From: Gemmatimonadota bacterium
Lineage (GTDB): Bacteria > Latescibacterota > UBA2968
NCBI GenBank assembly: GCA_002714465.1
Contig: PAXL01000010.1
Coordinates: 1 to 30,438 of the forward strand
Length of the DNA stretch: 30,438 nt
Reading direction: 5' to 3'
Each line of letters begins with the position of its first letter. The stretch's first letter is position 1. Below, in pieces: positions 24,456 to 30,438 of this stretch. Below the pieces are notes generated by a model that did no database searches, was not told the origin of the DNA, and saw only the letters and a list, made by a program, of their open reading frames with translations. Both the position numbers and the translations under genes were made by a program.

Positions 24456-25288
24456 AGGGTGTCACGTACCTTCTCCGCTCCCTGGAAAACGATGTCACGG
24501 CCCGCGTTAGTGGCTTTCTTGTGGAATCTGACGGACACGGGGTCGAAGTCTCGCTTGGGTCGTGGAGTGGGAGCGAAATGCCCATAGGTGTCATTACCGC
24601 GAACCAGAGCAGCGCTGTCCCAGTCGCTGAGAGTTTGGCGGGTATTGGTCGGCATGTAGTTGAACGAAAGTCCAATGCGACGGTCCGGCGACCTATTTGG
24701 CTGCGAAGAATGAGCCAGTCGACCATTGTGGAAGGACGCTTCCCCGGCCTGGAGCGGCATGGCCACTGTCTCAGCGTCGTCAACGTCCACAGTGATCTCC
24801 TGGCCTCTGGTGAGCATGTTTTGTTCCCCGTAACCGTCCCGGTGGGGCATGAACCCAATGGTGTGGCTTCCCGGCAATACGTTCATACAACCGCTTTCCG
24901 GGGTGGCCGCCGACAGGGCAATCCAGACGGTGACCAGTTGGTCGGTATCAAGACCCCAGTAGTTGAGGTCTTGGTGCCAAGAGACGTAGGACTCGGTTGC
25001 AGGTTCCTTGATCCAGAAGAAGGTGTGCCAGCAGAGGATGTCACCACCGATTAGATCCTCCACAGGGTCGAGGATCCGGTCATCCCGCATGAGGTCGTCC
25101 ACCCATTTGAATATCAGGTGGGACTTGCTACGCATGTCACCGGTTATCGGCCCGCCTTGGCTCGCCTCGAACGATTCGAGCTTCTGACGAATTTTTGAGC
25201 TCTCATCCTTGTCGAACATCGTGAGGGGAGATAGGTAACCCTCGCGCCGATACCTCGCCACCTCATCTTCGGTCAGGCGTTTGGGCAT
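24452..25288 (-). CDS. phytanoyl-CoA dioxygenase (PhyH) family protein
   Basis: A 278-aa Fe(II)/2-oxoglutarate-dependent oxygenase. The iron triad is visible: His105 and Asp107 in SWHQDLNYW and His193 in GRLAHSSQPN, with an Arg at 203/204 in DRRIGLSFNY to bind 2-oxoglutarate. The family hydroxylates very varied substrates, including phytanoyl-CoA, ectoine, antibiotics and halogenated compounds; the ectoine-hydroxylase pattern is not evident. The substrate is unknown. It stands alone, convergent with the sulfatase region, and has no clear Shine-Dalgarno site before its ATG. Sequence upstream (25289-25511) holds no other gene. A role beside the sulfatase in using methylated or sulfated metabolites is speculative. 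Confidence 0.85.
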   Translation of the reverse strand: MPKRLTEDEVARYRREGYLSPLTMFDKDESSKIRQKLESFEASQGGPITGDMRSKSHLIFKWVDDLMRDDRILDPVEDLIGGDILCWHTFFWIKEPATESYVSWHQDLNYWGLDTDQLVTVWIALSAATPESGCMNVLPGSHTIGFMPHRDGYGEQNMLTRGQEITVDVDDAETVAMPLQAGEASFHNGRLAHSSQPNRSPDRRIGLSFNYMPTNTRQTLSDWDSAALVRGNDTYGHFAPTPRPKRDFDPVSVRFHKKATNAGRDIVFQGAEKVRDTL

Positions 25289-25511
25289 CGCTGGCTTTTA
25301 GGTCGAGTACTTCCGCAGACCACGACACAATGCTAGGACGCGTCTGTCTTGTGCTCCTAACGAATCCTGGCCAAACACCAACAGCAGGCCCTGGTCAACT
25401 AGCCAATCTTCGGCGCTCGTGTGAACCCTCGGTCATTCACCCCACGCTCTCGATGGTTCCACCAATTACCTGCGTAGATACTTTCCAGGGGTTTCTGATC
25501 GGACCCATTGG

Positions 25512-26489
25512 CTAGGTTTCTATTTGCGCCCCCTTGAAGAAGGGGCGGCCCAGAGCTTCCGGTTCACCACTTCTACGTGCCCGGGCTGTCGCAAATATGA
25601 CTACTGCGATTGTTACCAGATATGGCATTGCCTGAAATAGTTCAAACGGAACATCGCTCTCTATCCCACCGCCCGCTGCCTGAATCCGAAGTTGGATCGC
25701 ATCTGTGATACCGAACAGCAAGGCTCCTGCCATTACCCGTAGAGGCCGCCATCGGCCAAATATCACGAGTGCGATTGCCACCCAGCCTCGACCAGCGGTG
25801 ACATTTTCCATGAACATTCCGAGCTGGCCCACTACAAGAACAACGCCACCAAGACCTGCCATCGCACCGGAAACGAGGATCGCTATCCAACGGGTTCCGT
25901 TCACGCTGATTCCAGCTGCATCGGCTGCCGCAGGTCGATCACCAACCGCCCGCACAGCCAGCCCGAAGGTTGTCCGGTTGAGGAGGTACCAGATTCCCCA
26001 GATCAGAACCACTGAGAGGTACACAAGTGGAGACTGGTCGAAGAGAACTGCTCCAACGCCGGGAATTGATGAGAGGCCGGGAATCTCCCAGTTCCTCATT
26101 GGTTCAAAGCGACCAGTCAGGGTGAGGTCACCAAATAACTTTGCAAAAGCAAAGCTTGTTCCAGCTTGAGCAAGAAGAACCAGGACGATTCCGTTGATGA
26201 CCTGTTCGGTCTTGAACTGGAGGGTAAACAGGGCCATGAGAACACCGACCAAGAGCCCGCCTGCAATACCTGCTGGCACGCCGACCCAGAGAGCACCGCT
26301 GTAGTAGGCACCCAGATAGGAAGTTAGGGCGCCGGTCAGCATCATCCCCTCGAGGCTGAGATTCAGGACTCCTGACCTTTGGCAGAAGGACTCCCCTACC
26401 GCCGCCAACCCAGTCGGAATAGCTAGCCGAATCCCTGCGTTTAGAAGGGGGATCAGTGCTGCTCCACCGAAGACATCGCTCCAGTCCAT
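25512..26489 (-). CDS. nucleoside/BMP-type ABC permease 2
   Basis: A 325-aa membrane protein of the BPD_transp_2 class found in nucleoside (NupQ/YufQ) and BMP-family importers. Seen: GLAAVGESFCQRSGVLNLSLEGMM near 27-50, the hallmark of this subunit, TFGLAVRAVGDRPAAADAAGI near 170-190, and several Ala/Gly/Val-rich membrane segments. It would pair with the next permease to carry purine nucleosides or related bases. Its ATG overlaps the upstream stop by 1 nt (TAATG), with a strong site GGAAGGGGGAG in front. It is the last gene of the three-gene unit. Confidence 0.9.
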   Translation of the reverse strand: MDWSDVFGGAALIPLLNAGIRLAIPTGLAAVGESFCQRSGVLNLSLEGMMLTGALTSYLGAYYSGALWVGVPAGIAGGLLVGVLMALFTLQFKTEQVINGIVLVLLAQAGTSFAFAKLFGDLTLTGRFEPMRNWEIPGLSSIPGVGAVLFDQSPLVYLSVVLIWGIWYLLNRTTFGLAVRAVGDRPAAADAAGISVNGTRWIAILVSGAMAGLGGVVLVVGQLGMFMENVTAGRGWVAIALVIFGRWRPLRVMAGALLFGITDAIQLRIQAAGGGIESDVPFELFQAMPYLVTIAVVIFATARARRSGEPEALGRPFFKGAQIET

Positions 26490-27529
26490 TACTGCTCCCC
26501 CTTCCGGCGGTCGGCCAAGAGCAGGAAGAGCACAAATATGGCCTGGATGACCATGGTCAGCACCCGAGGTACCTGTTGAGTTCTTTGGATGACGTCACCA
26601 CCGAGGGTGAGCGCCCCAAGCAATGCGGCGGCTATCACGACGCCCACGGGGCGAAGTCGCGAAATCAAAGCAACCACGATCGCTGTGAAACCGTAGCCAG
26701 TCGCGAGGTTGTTGCTCAGTCGGAATTCTGACCCTAGGACCTGGACTATCCCCGCAAGTCCAGCGAAGGCACCCGACAGGAGCATGATCCTTACGGTCAT
26801 CCTTGAGGTATTGACACCTGCGGCTTGAGCGGCTTCAGGATTCATGCCGAACATGGTCGCTCGCAGACCAAAGGGTGACCGGTTAACCAGAAAGCCGACT
26901 ACTGGCACGAGCAGTAGCGCCAGGATGATGCCGATATGGACTCGGATCTCATCAACCGGAAAGTCGGCGAGTTCAAACTGGTCGGGAATGCGCTCAGAAG
27001 TCGGCTTGAATCCACCAGGGTCTCGCAGTGGTTTTCGAACCGCGTATGCGAATACAAACACAGCGACGTAGTTGAGCAAGAGCGACGAGATCACCTCGTT
27101 CACCTGCCAGCGCACACGCGCTAGCGCTACGAGCAGCCCCCAAAGCGCGCCAGCGCACGCCCCAACTACCAGCACTGCCGGAACTGCAAGAAACGGGGTA
27201 CCTAGCGGAGCATGGAGAGCAAACGCCCCACCGAGGAGAGCCCCAAACATGTACTGGCCCTCTGCTCCGATATTCCATATCCGGGCCCGAAAGGCGATTA
27301 GAAGACCGAGGCCGATGATCACCAATGGGACCATCTCCGTGAGCACCAGACTCAAGTCGAAAAGAGAACCAAATGTTCCCTGGACCATCTCGACATAGGC
27401 AGTGACAGGGTTCGCACCAACTAGGGCTAGAAGAACCCCACCAGTAACCAGAGCCCCCAAGACCGCCGACAACCAGCGGAGAGACGCTGGTAGTTCAAAC
27501 TTCTTGTCCAAGTCGACTTTCATGTTCAT
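26489..27529 (-). CDS. nucleoside/BMP-type ABC permease 1
   Basis: A 346-aa BPD_transp_2 permease of the NupP/YufP type. Seen: a first membrane segment near 18-40, FRARIWNIGAEGQYMFGALLG near 80-100 (the family hallmark), NRSPFGLRATMFGMNPEAAQAAGVNTSRM near 210-240, and about eight to ten hydrophobic segments. It forms the membrane channel with the following permease. The start is ATG at 27529 or ATG at 27523; neither has a good Shine-Dalgarno site. It lies 61 bp after the ATPase gene. Confidence 0.9.
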   Translation of the reverse strand: MNMKVDLDKKFELPASLRWLSAVLGALVTGGVLLALVGANPVTAYVEMVQGTFGSLFDLSLVLTEMVPLVIIGLGLLIAFRARIWNIGAEGQYMFGALLGGAFALHAPLGTPFLAVPAVLVVGACAGALWGLLVALARVRWQVNEVISSLLLNYVAVFVFAYAVRKPLRDPGGFKPTSERIPDQFELADFPVDEIRVHIGIILALLLVPVVGFLVNRSPFGLRATMFGMNPEAAQAAGVNTSRMTVRIMLLSGAFAGLAGIVQVLGSEFRLSNNLATGYGFTAIVVALISRLRPVGVVIAAALLGALTLGGDVIQRTQQVPRVLTMVIQAIFVLFLLLADRRKGEQ

Positions 27530-27590
27530 GGATACGAATGCACGACCTGAGATTCCTCACCGGACCAGCTCATGGACTGACCAGCAGGCG

Positions 27591-29204
27591 TCAACGTGGG
27601 TCTCCAGTTTCCTCACTCGAGCCCCCCATAGCCATGCCAATTAGTTCACGGTCAGTAGGCACTTCCCTTAACCGTCCCCGATACATGACGTAGACGCGAT
27701 CAGCGAGAGCCATAACTTCGTCTAAATCGGTGGTAATCAACAGGGTAGCGAGCCCCTGTGACCTCTGTTGATCAAGGAGGTCCCATATGAACTCGATCGC
27801 TCCAACATCAAGCCCACGAGTTGGTTGCGCTGCCACGAGGAGCCGAAGATCCTTTGCAAGCGCGCGAGCGATGACTACCCGCTGTGCGTTGCCCCCAGAA
27901 AGGGTGCCCACGAGATCTCCGGCATCTCGGACAACAATCGAGAACTCTTCAACTGCTTTACTGCCTTGCTTCATGATCTCTCGAGAATTAACCCAGAGTT
28001 GGGTTCCTATTGGCGGTTCACTCACCCTGTCATAGGAGATATTTACGGCTACTGAAAGTGCTCCTATCACGCCTCGCCTGTAGCGATCAGAAGGTATGTA
28101 TCCGACACCGATATCCAACAGGTCTGACGGCTGGCAACTTGCCAAATCGTTGCCATCAATCGAGAATTCCCCTTCGTCAACTTTAAGGAATCCACTAAGG
28201 ACGTCTTCGAGTTCGGTTTGTCCGTTCCCTTCGACACCGGCAATAGCGACAATCTCGCCTGGGTGGACGGCCAAGGAGATATCAAGCAATCCGCGCTTAA
28301 GCCCGGTATCGCCGCCGTTGGCGGAGTGAGGAGAACCGGCCCCAACGCCAGAGAGTTGCAGTACTGGACGACTTTGCTCTTGAGGCAGCCGCTCTGATGG
28401 CTGGCTTCGTATTGCATTCGGCTGCGTAAGGATTCGTACGTCTCTTCCGACCATCATCCTCGCCAGCTCGGCTTGGCTTGTATCAGCTGCTTTCGTAGTT
28501 CGCACATTCGATCCAGACCGCAGGACCGTGACCCGATCTGCCGATTCCATCACCTCGTCGAGATGGTGCGTGATAATGACTATCGACGTTCCGGTATTGG
28601 CAAGGTCTCGGAGTTTCGCCAGCAGTTGGTTCACTTCAAGTGGTGTCAAGGAAGCAGTCGGCTCATCAAGTATCAGCGTCTTCGCACCCAGATAGAGCGA
28701 ACGGAGTATTTCGACACGTTGTTGCTCTCCCACAGACAACTCTGCGACTTGATCAGTGGCACAAATCGGCAGGCCATAACGATCTGCAAGTTCTTCTAGT
28801 TGTTTTGCAGCTACATCAAGGTCTGGAAGTCGAAACGTTCGTGATCTGCGATCACTGAGGAGAACGTTCTCAATTACTGATAGGCGGGGTACGAGCTTGA
28901 AATGCTGGTGCACCATTCCAATACCTTTGGCAACAGCGTCTTGAGGAGTGCCAAAATTGACTGGTACTCCATCTACCAATATTTCGCCGCCATCTCTCTG
29001 CTCCAGGCCATAGAGAATGTTCATCAGAGTGGACTTGCCAGCTCCGTTCTCGCCTAGGAGGGCGTGGATCTCTCCATGATGCAGGTGGAATTCTGCCCCC
29101 TCTAGGGCCACGGTCGATCCAAATGACTTTCGGATCCCGGTCATCGACACTGCATCTCCAGAGCCGAGAGATTCCTTGGCAGGAGAACTAGAGGCAGATC
29201 CCAT
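27591..29204 (-). CDS. nucleoside/sugar-type ABC ATPase, two ABC domains
   Basis: About 537 aa with two ATPase domains in tandem, as in NupO/YufO. The first half has Walker A GENGAGKST, signature LSVGEQQRVEI and Walker B LILDEPTASLTP. The second half has the degenerate Walker A GVEGNGQTE usual for this family, and signature LSGGNAQRVVIARAL. It powers the two permeases that follow. The start is uncertain: ATG at 29204 is chosen because it leaves a short leader before SMTGIRKSFG; GTG at 29252 would add 16 residues. Neither has a Shine-Dalgarno site. The periplasmic BMP-type binding protein normally encoded with these genes is absent from the window. Confidence 0.88.
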   Translation of the reverse strand: MGSASSSPAKESLGSGDAVSMTGIRKSFGSTVALEGAEFHLHHGEIHALLGENGAGKSTLMNILYGLEQRDGGEILVDGVPVNFGTPQDAVAKGIGMVHQHFKLVPRLSVIENVLLSDRRSRTFRLPDLDVAAKQLEELADRYGLPICATDQVAELSVGEQQRVEILRSLYLGAKTLILDEPTASLTPLEVNQLLAKLRDLANTGTSIVIITHHLDEVMESADRVTVLRSGSNVRTTKAADTSQAELARMMVGRDVRILTQPNAIRSQPSERLPQEQSRPVLQLSGVGAGSPHSANGGDTGLKRGLLDISLAVHPGEIVAIAGVEGNGQTELEDVLSGFLKVDEGEFSIDGNDLASCQPSDLLDIGVGYIPSDRYRRGVIGALSVAVNISYDRVSEPPIGTQLWVNSREIMKQGSKAVEEFSIVVRDAGDLVGTLSGGNAQRVVIARALAKDLRLLVAAQPTRGLDVGAIEFIWDLLDQQRSQGLATLLITTDLDEVMALADRVYVMYRGRLREVPTDRELIGMAMGGSSEETGDPR

Positions 29205-29395
29205 TGACACGGCCAAGAAGATACACGGAGACGTGTCACCACGACCATTCACTCGTAAGGACTGTTCCGGGCAATAGGGTCAAGTCTGGTTTGACTCTGT
29301 CACAGGGACTTACTTCATTCCACTAGCGAAATCTATCTATCTCATAATCGTTATCTCGAGTACGTACTACAGGGAAATATGATCTCTTAATAGCC
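29205..29395. promoter_or_regulatory. divergent promoter region with two palindromes
   Basis: Gap between the transporter ATPase gene (minus) and the amidohydrolase gene (plus). GTCAA at 29279-29283 and TTGAC at 29291-29295 form an inverted repeat with a 7-bp centre. AGTACGTACT (29359-29368) is a perfect 10-bp palindrome. TATGAT (29378-29383) is a good -10 for the plus gene, 12 bp before its ATG. A shared purine-responsive regulator is possible but not shown. Confidence 0.4.
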
Positions 29396-30438
29396 ATGGA
29401 CGAGGATCGAATCCCTTCTGCTGAAGGCCGGTCATGCGACATCCTGTTGACAGGTGGCGCAGTGATCACGATGGACACCGGCGCCCAGATCTTCGAACCA
29501 GGCGCTGTCGCAATCAAGGGTGACCGGATTGCTGCCGTTGGCCTAGAGAGTGACCTTAAGCATCTGTCAGCGAAAAGGGTTGTCGACTGCAGCGCTAGGG
29601 CGGTGATACCTAGTTTTGTATCAGCCCACGACCACCTATTTCAGAATGCCGCACGTGGCCTCGGAGAGGGTGTCGACTTCAGAGTTTGGCTTCCTGAGTT
29701 CATGATGCCACTGGCTGCAAGCATGACAAGGGACGAAGTGAGAGCGGCAGTGACGATGGCAGCGGTGGAACAGGCGAGAAGCGGAACTTCTGCCGTCCTG
29801 GACCACCACTATGCAGGAACCGACCTCGAGACGACAAAAGCCGTTGCCGATGCAGTGGAGTCAGTGGGGTTGCGCGGCGCCATAGGGCACGGAATGGGCC
29901 GCGAACAGCCATACCCAGAAGAAGAGCAACTGGTGAGGGCGGCTGAAGCGATCGACGCACGTCCTGCCGGTAGCAAGGTGGAGATCTGGCCTGCCCCCGG
30001 CGACATCATCTACAACGATCAGGACTTCGTCATTTCGGCAGTTGAACTCGCCCGCTCAAAGAACGTTGGGTGGCACACCCACTGCTCCCAATACAAAACC
30101 GACGCCGACGTCTACCTCGCCGAACACGGGACAAGACCGGTCATCTGGTTGGAGGAAGCCGGTCTCCTGGGACCCGATGCCCACATAGCACACATGATTT
30201 TTCTCAACGACGAGGAAGTTGCCTTAGCCGGTGAGCGTCAAACAGGAATAGCGTACTGCCCGGTCTCCCATGGAATCTTCGGCCTTGGCACTATGAGACT
30301 GACCGACCTTGTCGAGGCCGGCGCCTCGATTGGGCTCGGCTACGACGGCGCTGTGGCGGGATTTCGCAACGACATGTTCGAACAAATCAAATTGGCAGTG
30401 ATCATCCAACGCCTTCAAAGCATGGACCCAACTGAGTC
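29396..30438 (+). CDS. 8-oxoguanine deaminase/AtzB-like amidohydrolase, 3' truncated by window
   Basis: The first 347 residues of an amidohydrolase that runs off the window. Metal ligands are in place: His78 and His80 (SAHDHLFQ), His229 in GWHTHCSQ, His266 in IAHMIFL and Asp317 in GLGYDGAVAG. The layout fits the hydroxyatrazine hydrolase / 8-oxoguanine deaminase / S-adenosylhomocysteine deaminase branch, which deaminates purines, pterins or triazines. An oddity: the position that is usually Glu, three residues after the metal His, is Gln (Gln232; compare QTHCSE in the gene at 19443). The ATG at 29396 has no Shine-Dalgarno site but a -10-like TATGAT 12 nt upstream, so it may be leaderless. It is divergent from the nucleoside-type transporter, which suggests a shared substrate class. 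Confidence 0.83.
   Translation, partial: MDEDRIPSAEGRSCDILLTGGAVITMDTGAQIFEPGAVAIKGDRIAAVGLESDLKHLSAKRVVDCSARAVIPSFVSAHDHLFQNAARGLGEGVDFRVWLPEFMMPLAASMTRDEVRAAVTMAAVEQARSGTSAVLDHHYAGTDLETTKAVADAVESVGLRGAIGHGMGREQPYPEEEQLVRAAEAIDARPAGSKVEIWPAPGDIIYNDQDFVISAVELARSKNVGWHTHCSQYKTDADVYLAEHGTRPVIWLEEAGLLGPDAHIAHMIFLNDEEVALAGERQTGIAYCPVSHGIFGLGTMRLTDLVEAGASIGLGYDGAVAGFRNDMFEQIKLAVIIQRLQSMDPTE

Noticed and set aside
25330..25515. 61-aa plus-strand open frame between the PhyH and permease genes
   Set aside because: No ribosome binding site and no recognisable family; it overlaps the 3' end of the permease gene.

Overview
The window reads as chromosomal DNA of a high-GC actinobacterium. A mycothiol-type maleylpyruvate isomerase and the actinobacterial form of the tmRNA tail support this. 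The class is uncertain; Acidimicrobiia is a guess. No integrase, transposase, plasmid gene or CRISPR array was found.

Left block (1-19.3 kb, GC-rich, mostly clear Shine-Dalgarno sites). The window opens with the 3' end of ssrA (tmRNA) and an 80-bp terminator-containing module. A tightly coupled minus-strand operon of eight genes (10377 down to 567) follows. It encodes a CoA-dependent route from salicylate to central metabolism: salicylate-activating ligase, an ADP-forming acyl-CoA synthetase, salicylyl-CoA 5-hydroxylase, gentisate 1,2-dioxygenase, mycothiol-dependent maleylpyruvate isomerase and fumarylpyruvate hydrolase, with a PaaX-type regulator and a second FAH-family hydrolase. It matches the sdg pathway described in Streptomyces sp. 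WA46. Divergent from it, a plus-strand operon (10656-15256) encodes an ABC importer (ATPase, permease, lipoprotein), a class III extradiol dioxygenase and a nitroreductase, which suggests uptake and cleavage of a second aromatic compound. An LDH2-family dehydrogenase, an alpha/beta hydrolase and a CaiC-like acyl-CoA ligase follow as separate units.

Boundary (19.0-19.44 kb). This gene-free stretch carries a second copy of the 80-bp module seen after ssrA, short repeats spaced 23 bp apart, and a change to more AT-rich DNA.

Right block (19.4-30.4 kb, more AT-rich, first genes of units mostly without a Shine-Dalgarno site). It holds a guanine-deaminase-like amidohydrolase, a fused two-domain ABC permease with no partner genes, a choline-sulfatase-type sulfatase, a PhyH-family dioxygenase, a three-gene nucleoside/BMP-type ABC transporter without its binding protein, and a second amidohydrolase cut by the window end. 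The theme is probably purine or N-heterocycle uptake and deamination plus sulfate-ester use. The window as a whole is a catabolic accessory region.
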